This document shows, one piece after another, positions 50,882 through 62,600 of a stretch of 64,000 nt of DNA (within the stretch, counting starts at the first letter, position 1; every line of letters begins with the position of its first letter). Below the pieces are notes generated by a model that worked only from the letters and a program-made list of their open reading frames with translations, had not been told where the DNA came from and ran no database searches. The stretch spans positions 12,001,041-12,065,040 of the forward strand of contig CM055902.1 of the NCBI GenBank assembly GCA_029582155.1. The letters are read 5' to 3'. The stretch comes from Panopea generosa (Eukaryota; Mollusca; Bivalvia; Adapedonta; Hiatellidae). The position numbers were made by a program, and so were the translations under genes.

Positions 50882-51337
50882 GGTCTCACTGAACAATTAC
50901 CTCCCTTGCATGACGGTAGCAAGATTATTACGCCCAAGAAAGTAGAGCTGTGTTAAGCGGTTGGGTAATTTTTTTTTTAAAAATGCATAAAATGTCATAT
51001 CTCTTTGTGCATATGGGAAGATTGGAACATTTTCATGATTTCTGCAAAGTTTGGGTGACCCTGGGAACTGTTTGATGATGCTATAACAGTTTAAAGATGC
51101 GTAGTGATACACTGCAACAAATGGGCAGAATTGTCAAAAATGAAGGGGTGCCATCAAACCATCGAAATTGTGAAAAAGCAACCTGGTCAACCCCATGTTT
51201 TTTTCTGCATATTTGGACCAACAGAGGACTATCTATGGGAATACGGCACTTTTAGAACCATTGGTAATGTATCCAGTGTTCCAGAAGTGCATGTCTCTAT
51301 ATGTAGAACAGTACAAAATTAATTGGTGTGTGAGACG
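50882..51337 (+). mobile_element. Element X, copy A (456 bp)
   Basis: Begins GGTCTCACTGAACAATTACC and ends GTGTGTGAGACG; GGTCTCAC and the complement of the end, CGTCTCAC, form short terminal inverted repeats. The left flank is TTAA (50878-50881) and the right flank TTCAA. It is nearly identical to copy B. A 72-residue open frame inside (51104-51322) is shared with B only because they are so similar and is not preserved in copy C. Confidence 0.88.
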
Positions 51338-53495
51338 TTCAAGAATCAGATCATTTTCGGTAGACGCTGGGAGGAAACTGCATCTTTGTGATTCAGATTT
51401 ACTTTCTTTTTGAAAATATGTCACTTTCTATGGGAAATACTGTATTTGAAACCTCTAAATGGAAAAATAAATGTATTTTTGTGAAAAATGGATGACTTTG
51501 AGTGTAATAGAGAAGTGTCACACAGGCAAAACCAAACTTGAAGCTAAAACAGTAAAGCAAATAGGGCAATGAGACTGAGCAGCTGAAAATTTGTCATGGA
51601 AATGTTGGAATCAGGATTTATTCAATTCAATGGAAGGAACACAAAGTGAGATCATCTATTTAACTGAAAAAGAAATGATCATGTATGCAAATATGCTTTG
51701 CTGCATCATGTGATAAGACTTGATTTTAGCCATCTGTCTCAAAATCCTGGCTAAAATGAGTAGAAGTTTGCACTTAAAAACACTTGAAAGTCACACAGAG
51801 AGACAGTGATGCTAATATATCACAACAAAAGCATGTCTAGAGCATTCACTGCATCCAGATTTCATGATTCATGTAAGTTAAACCATTTTTTTGTGTTAGA
51901 AACTCATTATTTATGTATAATTCATACCCCACCCACATAAAAATAGTAACATTTGTTGCGATACTGTTTCCAATCTTTAGCGCGTGCTTTTAAACAATAC
52001 GGTTGGTCGCGTATGAGCAATATTGTTTTTATGTCGCTGTTTATCAATTAATATTATATTGATCATGAATTATGGAGAAATTTCCTGTTTCATTATTTTG
52101 TCATTGATATTTGTTATCAACAGCCCTGTATCCAGTTTTCGATATACCGACCGCCAAACTGTCGCGTTTGGCGTATGACTGCCATTTTTGTTTCACTGTC
52201 ATTTTTTTCTCCTCATTGTTAATATTTATGCGGCTGGGTCTGGCTTATACACAGTATTTACCTGCTTTTGGACATTAAGGTAAATTGTAAAATGTGACAT
52301 CTTTGAAATGACGCGAAACAGATTCGCGTAATAATTTCTCAGCGTTCGGTTAACCTGTGCTTGAAACTTTTGTACCATCATCTGATTTCTTTCGGTTGTT
52401 CTTCTTACTTTTTTGTCAAATAAAAATACATGATGCTTGCTATAGAATATAGATTTTTCTCATTGAAGATGTTGTTTTTTCAATGTCTGTTATTGAATGT
52501 GTCCAATATTTTTCTCCACATTCAACAGTATAGCATTCTCCAATATGACAATTTCTAATTTTCATATAATTGTTGTAACAACTCTATTTTAACTGCCCAT
52601 TTTTTATGCCAGTTTTGGAAAATCTGTAAAGTAACGAGTCATCTCGCGACAAATATTTCTTATCGCGATATTCTTTGATATATTTATTTCAAACTAATTT
52701 GTCGTAAAGAGATGCGCTTTAGCAAACCGTCTTTTTGCAATGAGCTTATCTGTCCAGCCAAATATGCTGTATCCATATTTTGTCTCATTTTCATTCATCG
52801 TTTCATTTTCTTGCTTTAAAGTGATTTTCATGAAAACTTAACTTTCATTTGCAATTTTTATTGATAAAATAAACAAAACAGTATTGGAATTTAATATATG
52901 CCTAATAGATACCTCAATTGGTAAGGGATATATTTATAGTTGATAATGAATCTAATGCATGTACAAAAGTATGTTATTCATTCATGTATTGAAAAAGGGG
53001 GCATGGTTAGTGTCAGTGACATGCAAATTACTGCTGGGCACCTTCAAACATTAATATTTGTTTGTTATAGATATAATCCAAGTCAAATATATAGTTTTGC
53101 AACAAAACAGAGCATTATTTGAAGCAAAAGCAACTGTTTATCCATATATGGTCATGTATTTTGACACTTAAGTTATGTAATGTTGCATATACAATAAAAT
53201 GAATATGCAGTCAGATAGATACACTATAGGAGGCAATACAAGGACATTTTCAAAGTATTTCTTTTTCTAGAATTATTTTTATTAAGGTACAATGGCTTAA
53301 AAATTTTGGCAGTTTTTCTTGTTTTCGAGTCGTCCGAAACTGATTTATGCATGTGTGACCGCCATCTTATTTTGGTGCATGAATTCGAAAACAGTTATGC
53401 GATGAATTCAAAAGGCGTACTTTTATATTTAGAAATGGTAAAGGTTTGTTCGACAAAAATTTCAGTCACATGTCATGACAATTTCTACTCTTCAA
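51338..53495. other. 2158-bp segment bracketed by X copies A and B
   Basis: Single-copy in this window, less AT-rich between 51960 and 52700 (CGACCGCCAAACTGTCGCGT, TCGCGACAAATATTTCTTAT). TTCAA lies at both its edges (51338-51342 and 53491-53495). No coding region was recognised. Confidence 0.6.
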
Positions 53496-53951
53496 GGTCT
53501 CACTGAACAATTACCTCCCTTGCATGACGGTAGCAAGATTATTACGCCCAAGAAAGTAGAGCTGTGTTAAGCGGTTGGGTAATTTTTTTTTTAAAAATGC
53601 ATAAAATGTCATATTTCTTTGTGCATATGGGAAGATTGGAACATTTTCATGATTTCTGCAAAGTTTGGGTGACCCTGGGAACTGTTTGATGATGCTATAA
53701 CAGTTTAAAGATGCGTAGTGATACACTGCAACAAATGGGCAGAATTGTCAAAAATGAAGGGGTGCCATCAAACCATCGAAATTGTGAAAAAGCAACCTGG
53801 TCAACCCCATGTTTTTTTCTGCATATTTGGACCAACAGAGGACTATCTATGGGAATACGGCACTTTTAGAACCATTGGTAATGTATCCAGTGTTCCAGAA
53901 GTGCATGTCTCTATATGTAGAACAGTACAAAATTAATTGGTGTGTGAGACG
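53496..53951 (+). mobile_element. Element X, copy B (456 bp)
   Basis: Same length and almost the same sequence as copy A; one difference was seen by eye (CATATTTCTT versus CATATCTCTT). The left flank is TTCAA (53491-53495) and the right flank TTAA (53952-53955), the reverse of copy A. Same orientation as A, 2614 bases downstream. Confidence 0.88.
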
Positions 53952-53955
53952 TTAA

Positions 53956-55012
53956 ACATGCACTGGTTTTTGCTATAATAATTCCAACAATTTCTATTAA
54001 CATTTGAGTAGGACTTCAATGGTAAGTTTAGCTTTCTGTTCCTTATTTACATTTAATATGATTTCGGTATCAGATCATATCAGCTGCATTTCTGTTCAAA
54101 CTGAACTTTGTCTCAGACTTAAAATATGAGTTTAACCATTGTATTTATTTCCTTTGTCGTGCAGTACTACTGTTACAGATTTCAACTTAAAAAATACATT
54201 CATACATTTATAGATTACCTTTCATTGAGTTTCATTTTTTATGACTTGTACTGATGCGCTGAGAAAGGACAGGAAGCCTCTTATACATGTGTCTTTGTCT
54301 GGAAATGCTCCAGATATAATAATGATAACAATATAGCTGCTTAATGGTGGAATTGCTTTTCAAAATGTAGGGTTTGGTATAGATTATGAGATATCTATAT
54401 ATCTAAAGTTGCTGACGTTTTTTTTATTTTTAATGTTTACTGGTGCAGTAAATGTTTAGTGCTTAAAGTTTATTTTTCCAATTTAATTATTCTATAATAA
54501 AAAGTGATCCGGCTCTATATTTTATATGATTGCATTCTGCGCCATGCAATTTAGTGCTTATAAGCTAGAGCGATAACAATAACATTAATTTAATTTATAT
54601 AATACAGAGTCTGCAGAGAGGTAACCAATTCTACTAGTGACTTTTACTGTGTGGCCCGACGGATATTTATGCCTAATTTAATATATTTTGGTGCTAACCT
54701 TTGATGTGGCGAATATAATGTCTCGTGTGATATTGAGTACTGAATTACAAGTTTACATATCGGCACCTTTTTGCTATCATACTCTGCATCACTTCCTATG
54801 AAAAAGAGTTATTTTAACAAATATAGACTTTCTGGTTCATATACTACTGTGGATGCATTTTCAATACTAATACTAATAATTTCATAGCTATCAAGTTCGG
54901 GTGTGCCTTTAATATACTTTTCTTTTCTCCATTGCTGTATTATATGTTGCTAGTAGCACATGTGTGTATCCTACTTTCTCAGAGACAGTTTCAATGATTT
55001 AATTGTGAAGCA
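53956..55012. other. AT-rich DNA, nothing recognised
   Basis: No repeat or coding frame could be supported. Confidence 0.55.
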
Positions 55013-55857
55013 AAATGGCCAAGGGCCGACAACTCACAAGCGTAGAATACAATTGTACACTAAGAAAAAATTACAATTTTAATTTTACATGAATAAAATA
55101 ATGAATATACAAGTATTCAATATAATTATACAAATTAAAGATAATTTCTCAACACATAAAAAAAAACAAAGGTGGTTTAAAACAAAATCTTTCGGTGGTA
55201 TTCACACTCTAATTTTAACTCAGTTCTAACTCCTACACGTACGTAACCTACATCGCGATCCAAACTTTTTCTATCACTCGTGTGTTTATAAAATGCCCTA
55301 TATACTTTACGCGTCCGAATTTCATAGATTTAGCATCACTCGTCCATTGAGGCGGTGGCTATATAACTGGGTTGTCTCCTCTTTGACTCTAAACCGAGTA
55401 TATGGCTTCACGTTGCCCTGTACCGCGATCGTATTCCGATGTCAGGAACGTCAAGTCGTCCATATTACGAATATGTGGGTTGCTGTCCTATGACTGCCAC
55501 CAACTGAATTCCTGTCACGACTATACGTCGTTATTGACGAAGCTGACACATTTCTCGCTTATGTCTAAAAACGGCTACAATATATATATAAACTCAGATT
55601 TACTAGTTACTCAAATATGTAATTACATGGCGTCTATTACTTACCATCTATCAATTTCATGGTATTTTTATCAATATATGATAACAGTGCATTCTTTTCT
55701 AACCATCTTATAGTTTCATGGTAGATTTATCAACATATTATAACAGTGCATTCAAATTTTACCAGCTTACAGTTTCATGGTAGATGTATCAATATATGAT
55801 AACATTTCATTCAACTCTTACTATCTGCAGTTTCATGGCAGTTTAAACAATATCTTA
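55013..55857 (+). repeat. Repeat D, copy 2, left part
   Basis: AAATGGCCAAGGGCCGACAA through GTTTAAACAATATCTTA follows copy 1 throughout. It has four 59-base internal repeats (from 55643, 55702, 55761 and 55820) against three in copy 1. It is cut off at 55857 by the P insertion and resumes at 63799. Confidence 0.88.
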
Positions 55858-55882
55858 CAGTACGGGAACCGTTTTATTACCG

Positions 55883-56110
55883 AGTTTTTACGTTTCAACG
55901 CCGTTTCGACCACGTTTGTGATGCGTTAGTTCGTTGGTTCGTTGGTTCGTTTAGAAACTAACGGTTTAGGGTGCATATGCACATGCGCACCGTTTATCCG
56001 TTTCTATTCTGCGCCTGCGCAGCGTTTTACCGTTTCAGTTTGTGTTATGCGCATGCGTAGCGTTTTTCAGTTTCACTTGATCAATATGTTAATGTGTGTT
56101 TCGATTAACG
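55883..56110. other. P left subterminal region with repeated GCGTTT-type motifs
   Basis: Locally GC-richer than its surroundings. It contains GTTCGTTGGTTCGTTGGTTC and three imperfect copies of a block like TGCGCAGCGTTTTACCGTTT (ATGCGCACCGTTTATCCG, then CTGCGCAGCGTTTTACCG, then ATGCGTAGCGTTTTTCAG). Repeated subterminal motifs are common transposase-binding sites; this role is inferred. Confidence 0.6.
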
Positions 56111-57503
56111 CTTAATTAGTATACAATTTTGTGTAATGAATACCAGCTGAGTTTATGATTAGTAGTTTTCGGTTATCATTCAATTGGTACTTTTCTATTT
56201 TGAAATCGAGGTATATCGAAAACTTTACATTCTCCTGTTAATAGCAATTCCATCATGACAATGTTTGCTAATTTCAGAATTTTCTCTGGATGTGTATATT
56301 TACAACTCCATATAACGGTATAATTAACATACGTGTACGTATAAAAAAAAAATATATTGAAACAATAAGAATATTGGGCAAGGTAAATAGTTGAATTGTT
56401 CATTGATATAATTAAATGTTTTACGTCTCTAAACTAGGTACCCAGCTAGTGTGTACAAATTTAAAACCAAACATGAAACTTTGAAAGAACATGTGTTTTA
56501 ATTAATGACATCAACTTGCAATCACGCGACTTTCGATGCGTATCGCAACATGGGGTAATTTCTGATAGTTTAGTTTGTGTTGCGAGTTTTCGTTACAATG
56601 CTGTGTAAACAGCACAGGATTAGAGAGGCGTGTCGAAAGCGCCGGGATGAAAGGTGTGAATACGTTGATATCGCAAATTCACTTGATTAAAATACAAATT
56701 ATAAGTAGATATATATCTATTAAAAAACTGAAATATTGTTTTTATAAGCGTATTTCTAATATACTTCCTGAAAAGAGCTGATGAAAATATGTCACGCTGG
56801 TGTGAAATATGGCGTTTACTATAAAAATCGACATATGCGTCAAAGAAAATGGTATTACTCTAGCACCATCTTACTGGAGACTATTTAATACACACCAGTT
56901 AACACATGGCCTCGATAAATGACAGGCATATTTTATGTAATGAGACAGATCGAAGGTTAACGCAGTAGCCGTATTCAACCTTAATAATAAATTAATACAC
57001 TTAATTTCCTAATTCAAGTTAATTTGTATTGATAAATAGTAAATAAAAACACACGAGGTAAAAAACATTTTATCAACGTATATAATTATATAATAGATTA
57101 TGAAATATAGGTCTTATTTTCCTCAATTCACCATGTGTATTTGTCCGTTACGGCCAATACGTGTTCAACAAAAAATATAACCACAAAACCAAAAATACGC
57201 ATTTAATTCACATATATTGTAAACAAATAGATACTACATATTCCCATGGTATTCGAATTGTACACTACCTAATGTCAATCTGCTTTACAAGGATCGATAG
57301 ATGAAAAAGTTCATATCGAATGGATAAACAATTTGTCAAACAACTAATAAATACATAATATTCCAATCTGTTCAATTAATATTTACATACGACGTAAATC
57401 TAACCATTCAAATATATAATTTATTACACTAAGATGCTTCATAAAAGATCGAGTTATTAATAATAATTTGTGTTGTAATTATCTTCTAAGAATTGCTATT
57501 CCT
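56111..57503. other. P interior, left: AT-rich, no transposase seen
   Basis: Only short frames (largest about 75 residues) without recognisable motifs. Confidence 0.55.
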
Positions 57504-58155
57504 ACTACTACTACTACTACTACTAATACTGTTACTAATACTGTTGCTGCTGTTACTACTACTACTACAACTACAACTCCTACTAATATTAAAAATGATG
57601 CTTACAATGTTTCTGCTATCAATACTACTACAATTACTACTACTGCTGCTACTGATACTACTACTACAACCACCACCACCACCACCACCACTACTACTAA
57701 TAATAATAATGATATTAATACTGATGCTAATATATTCTATCAATACTATTACAATTACTACTATTACTACTACTACTACTACTACTTCAACACCTACAAC
57801 TACTATTACTACTACTACTACTACTACTGATGCTGCTTCTGATACTACTGCTAATAATAGTGTTGCTGCTATCAATACTACTACTATTACTACTGCTACT
57901 GCTATTGATGCTGCTTCTTATACTACTACTACTACAAACAATAACAATAATAATATTGTTGCTGCTATCAATACAACTACTACTTCTACCACATTACTAC
58001 TACCACTACTACTACCACTACTACCACTACTACTACCACTACTACTACCACCACTACTACTACCACTACCACTACTACTACTACTATTAAAAATGATGCT
58101 TACAATGTTTCTGCTATCAATACTACTACAATTACTACTACTGCTGCTACTGATA

Positions 58156-58204
<49 letters not shown>

Positions 58205-58680
58205 CACCACCACTACTAATAATAATGATATAAATACTGATGCTAATATATTCTATCAATACTATTACAATTACTACTATTACTACTACTACTACTACTA
58301 CTTCAACACCTACTACTACTATTATTACTACTACTGCTACTGATGCTGCTTCTGATACTACTGCTAATAATAGTGTTGCTGCTATCAATACTACTACTAC
58401 TACTGCTACTGCTATTGATGCTGCTTCTTATACTACTACTACTACAAACAATAACAATAATAATATTGTTGCTGCTATCAATACAACTACTACTACTACC
58501 ATATTACTACTTCTACTACTACTACTACTACTGCCACAAATACTACTACTACAATTACTGATATTGATACGGCTGCGGCTGCCTCTGATACTTGTACTAC
58601 TACTTCTACTACAACTACTACTACTACTATTTATTATGATAATACTTTTACTTTAGCTGATGGTGCTGCTACTACTTTAT
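57504..58680. repeat. Compound trinucleotide tract (ACT/ATT/ACC/GCT)
   Basis: About 1.2 kb made almost wholly of trinucleotide steps, mostly TAC/ACT with stretches of CAC and AAT. A block containing AAAAATGATGCTTACAATGT, then TATATTCTATCAATACTATT, then GATGCTGCTTCTGATACTAC occurs twice, about 500 bases apart, so the tract contains an internal segmental duplication. Long frames of Thr, Leu, Tyr, Ser or Val run in every phase because stops are rare in this composition. They are not genes. Confidence 0.95.
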
Positions 58681-58844
58681 AACTAATACACTTAATATAG
58701 AAAATGCCCACACGAAGTCAGTATTTGTCATTCTATTGTTAATAGGCGGAAACTCTAATTGGTGACAGTGTTGTTGTCCCTGTAAACTTAGTCAGTTAGC
58801 AGTCTAACTTTCCATTATTATAGAATGCAGGACGTGGTCTGTCT

Positions 58845-58873
58845 AATCCCCCCCATCCCCCCCCCCCCCCCCT
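58845..58873. repeat. C-rich run
   Basis: CCCCCCATCC followed by about 15 C and then CTCACACCC. It is low-complexity and probably variable. Confidence 0.9.
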
Positions 58874-59242
58874 CACACCCAAACTCCCTTAATTGCAGCG
58901 GCGTCGTGTCGGCCTTCCTTTGTGATCTACACAATGCATATTTGACACGCGTTGTTATAGCAATATAAGAAACATAAGCAATATTTTAATGACTGTAAAA
59001 CGTACATCTACTGTTTAAAATAACCTACATTATTTTGTTTTATGATTTAAGTATGTTTGAAAACATTTTCTCCGAAAAGAAATTAATGATAGATATATAT
59101 TTCAAAATATTGATTTCGTTAACGCTAAACTGCATACTGTGTACATGCGATAATAATATTTTTAGAACGACAAATAGAAAGTAAGTCGTTTGAGTTTAAA
59201 TATATGTTTATAATAAATGCATACATACATCAATGAATAAAC

Positions 59243-59396
59243 GAGTGAGTGAGTGAGTGAGTGAGTGAGTGAGTGAGTGGGTGGGTGGGTGGGTGGGTGG
59301 TTGGGTGAGTAAGTGGGTGGGTGGGTGGGTGGGTGGCTGAGTGAGTGAGTGAGTGAGTGAGTGAGTGAGTGAGTGAGTGAGTGAGTGAGTGAGTGA
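59243..59396. repeat. (GAGT)n/(GGGT)n tetranucleotide array
   Basis: GAGT repeats convert to GGGT repeats with one TTGGGTGAGTAAG break, then back to GAGT. The neighbouring motifs differ by one base, consistent with slippage plus point mutation. Confidence 0.97.
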
Positions 59397-59745
59397 AAAA
59401 TCTGAAAATCTTTCATGAAAACAATGATTTGTTTCCCCTCTTTATGCAATATTTTAAGTTAAATGTCGTCTTCAACACCATAATTATGAGGATTGTGTGA
59501 AGTCATTGGTTAGACAGTTACATGTATACATGTATATAAAGATCAATAAAATATAAATATAGATAAATTAATTTTAAAAAAAAACAGATACTTTTTTCCC
59601 TTTAACTACATGTTTTGAAAATAATTAAACATAATTATATGTCACCAAATGAAACATGTATAAAAATAAGCAATTTATCCATTAAGTACATGTTTATAAA
59701 AACACATGTTTTTCAAATGTCATCTACTAATAAAGTAGACAAAGA

Positions 59746-59895
59746 GTAGACAAAATGGGATTCACACCTTAAAGGTGTTGACATTAAAATAAAAATCAGA
59801 GAATAGACGAAATGGGAATGGGTGTCAAAAAAGAAGTAGACGAAATGGGAATGAATGTCAAAAACATTGACGAAATGGGATTAGACCAAATGGGA
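59746..59895 (+). repeat. Five iterations of a GACGAAATGGGA motif
   Basis: TAGACAAAATGGGATT, TAGACGAAATGGGAATG (twice), TTGACGAAATGGGATT and TAGACCAAATGGGAAG occur within 150 bases, spaced irregularly by 16-57 bases, with TGTCAAAAA in several spacers. It lies about 190 bases left of the fold-back element and may belong to it. Not recognised. Confidence 0.8.
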
Positions 59896-60082
59896 AGTTA
59901 CCTTTGATTGGATATTTTATACAGGATAACACGGCTTGCAGTCATGGGATTATAGATCAGTTAGCATCGCATCGCTGGAGGCATATTTCAGATATTAGAA
60001 TAGGCTAGCTAATATATACAAATAATTGACAGATAATTGACAGATATGCGCCTATGTCTATTTAGAAATATTTATCGGTATA

Positions 60083-60992
60083 CGGACAAAAGCCCCCCCG
60101 GACATAAGCCCCCCCGGACATAAGCCCCCTCCAACAGGTAGGGCGGACATAAGCCCCCTCGATGTTTTTGCAAGGCGGACATAAGCCCCCTCGGCTAATC
60201 TCAAGGGGCGGACATAAGCCCCCTCGACCATTTTAGCAGGGCGGACAAAAGCCCCCTCGATCCCAAAAAATATAGGGCGGACATAAGCCCCCTTACCTCG
60301 TGTACAGAGCGGACAAAAGCCCCCCTCAATCCGTATAAAATAAAATAAACTGTTTGCCAAAATAGCGTATCAGACACAGCGTCACAGACGACACACCTAA
60401 TGCACAAGTTATAATAATAATAATTATTATCGGTAATTTTTTCCCCATTGAAGCCTTTATTTTTGTTGAAAACAGCTTCAATTTACTTATGTGAAAATAG
60501 TCAGACAAAATTAAGAAAGAGGTTAAATAAAGACTAACAGGGAAACCTCCTATCAGACACAACGTCTCTTTTGACGACATACCTAATGCACAAGTACGAA
60601 TAACAATTATTACCTTACTCTTCCACTTAGGTATGTCGTCAATAAATGACGTTGCGCATTGAGAGTTATAACGAGTACTCTCCCTTGCTTTAAACCAAAT
60701 ACGCTATTCTTTTTTTTAAGACATGTTTAACCATTATTGATTCGGAAATTGTTAAGAAGATAAACATTTGAGCAGACCTATGACCAAAAACAAAGGTGAA
60801 GGGGGGTTTATCAACTATATTACTCTAGGTAAGGGGGCTTTTGTCCGCCCTGCTTAAATAGTCGAGGGGGCTTTTGTCCGCCCCAAAAAATTAGACGAGG
60901 GGGCTTATGTCCGCCTTGCAAAAACATCGAGGGGGCTTATGTCCGCCCTACCGGTTTGAGGGGGCTTATGTCCGGGGGGGCTTTTGTCCGCG
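60083..60992. mobile_element. Fold-back element with iterated GGCGGACATAAGCCCCCTCGA arms
   Basis: The left arm (60083-60332) has nine copies of a 16-21-base motif GGCGGACAWAAGCCCCCTCG. The right arm (60794-60992) has six copies in reverse orientation. In the left arm the copies recur every 32-33 bases with 11-12-base spacers, and corresponding spacers in the two arms are alike (TGTTTTTGCAA occurs in both). The 460-base centre has a second layer of inverted repeats (AATAGCGTAT/ATACGCTATT, GACGACATACCTAA/AGGTATGTCGTC). No protein is encoded. The shape is that of a fold-back or long-TIR MITE; no clear target duplication was found and the family is not recognised. Confidence 0.85.
60360..60720. 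other. Inner inverted and direct repeats of the fold-back element
   Basis: TATCAGACACAGCGTC...CCTAATGCACAAGT near 60368 and TATCAGACACAACGTC...CCTAATGCACAAGT near 60552 are direct repeats. ACTTAGGTATGTCGTC near 60626 is inverted to the second of them. AATAGCGTATCAG at the left edge is inverted to AAATACGCTATT at the right edge. This would let the centre fold as well as the arms. Confidence 0.75.
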
Positions 60993-62205
60993 AATCTTAT
61001 TTATCATTCATTGGTTCCTGATTATGACTTTTTTTAAAACGAGACTATGTATTATGTTAATTACAAGATCTAGTACGGTTATGTTATCGAAGATTTGTTG
61101 AACAATATGTTTTTAATTCCTTGTATACAAAAATCAAACACTTGCATTCCATCCTGTAGATATGAATCACTAACTGGGTGGAAATTAAGTTATCTCTATA
61201 CAAGATAATACGGGCTTTTGTCCTACATTCAAATAGTGCATCTATTGTGGTGGCTGTTCAATTTAATATATATATATATATATGTATATATGTTAAAGCA
61301 AACATCGGAAACAGATAATGTGATTTTTTTATATAAAAAGAGCTTTTAAATTAATAAGGTTGTAGGTGATCAATTTTTCACGTAGGATGAAAACATACGG
61401 TCATAGTTATTGTATATTGTATTTATATTTCTTCATTTCTTAATTTAAAAACGTTTTAACAAATCTCTCCGCATAAAAGTGAAACCTATATTTTAAGGAT
61501 ATGTGGTTGAAATGACGGTGTGGTGTTTTTAAATTGTTTATTCAGTTTACGCTGTGATGTCATATCCATGACTTGTAAGGACAACGTTTAGGTTTCCAAA
61601 ACAAAAACATAATATACTAGTGTACATTAATTTCTGTTAAATAATAAATTAAGAAATCAGACACCCGTTGATTTTCAAATGCATTAGATCATGAAATAAC
61701 AGTTTCAAAAGCATGTCACGGTAAACTTCCCTATCGGCGGTAAAAAATCAAAAGTCAATGTTCTGCGATCTTCGGGTTGACACAGCGTGCGATCAGGCAA
61801 TGGGATAATTAGCGATAATTACATTGCTGGAGGGCGTACTTCGCACTGCTTTAATAGGGATTGTGTTAAAATTTATTTATAAAAATTAACATATGTTACT
61901 TTAATTGAAATTATGCAGAATACAGAATAGTTTATTTTGTGTGTTGAAAGTTGTTGTTCTTTTGGCAAGTAAGAAAAGTTGATTATTTAAGAATAAATTG
62001 ATTGTCATTGTAAACCTATATGACTGATTGATGAGTATACTTTCGGTAACATTATTGATAATGATACTAGTTGATTATATTAATCATACTAATTGTGTAT
62101 TTATTTAATTAACTTCATAGATTAGGAGATTATACTTTCTTATTTTATTAATTACCTATATTTAATGATCTAGAGGATTGAATTAAATTTCTTACTTAAT
62201 TGTGG
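60993..62205. other. P interior, right: AT-rich, no coding
   Basis: Contains a TA run near 61268 and a slightly GC-richer patch at 61735-61860; nothing recognised. Confidence 0.55.
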
Positions 62206-62441
62206 ATAGGTCGTGTGTTCGAATCCCCCCGCCCGGCAAGTCTCCCGTCCGTAATGATTGATATACGACATTGCGTCTCATTATCATTCATCTCTCACCG
62301 CTGATTAAAGTGGGAAAGTTATCAGTTACTTGCGGCGATGGGATGTGCTCGAGTACTGGTTAACATTTTAGGACTCTAGAAAACAGTGGTTAGGTAAAAT
62401 GATCGTCTGTTAAACTTCAATGACATGAAAATGACGCTAAC

Positions 62442-62465
<24 letters not shown>
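62206..62465 (+). mobile_element. tRNA-derived SINE, family S1 (5'-truncated)
   Basis: It begins in the tRNA-like head just before the B box (GTGTTCGAATCC), then carries the whole body and the 3' end ATGACGCTAACTATTCAATC. The tail has expanded into a long TCAA array. It lies within the large P insertion, so it arrived with or after P. Confidence 0.9.
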
Positions 62466-62508
<43 letters not shown>

Positions 62509-62600
62509 CCAACCAACCAACCAATCATAATGCATAATGCATAATGGATGGATGGATGGATGGACAGACGGACGGACGGACGGACGGACGGACGGACGTT
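62446..62600. repeat. Chain of tetranucleotide arrays: (AATC)n, (AACC)n, (GGAT)n, (GGAC)n
   Basis: The SINE tail expands to about 17 AATC units, passes to four AACC units, then after CATAATG steps becomes GGAT repeats and then GGAC repeats. Adjacent arrays differ by one base per unit. Confidence 0.96.

Noticed and set aside
51104..51322. 72-residue frame conserved in two places (also 53718-53936)
   Set aside because: Conservation only reflects near-identity of the two X copies; the diverged third copy does not keep the frame.
57468..58656. Long open frames rich in Thr, Leu, Tyr, Ser or Val
   Set aside because: They are products of a trinucleotide tract open in all phases on both strands.
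60083..60332. CRISPR-like spacing of short repeats and spacers
   Set aside because: The genome is animal, spacers recur in the opposite arm, the repeats face each other in two arms, and there are no cas genes.
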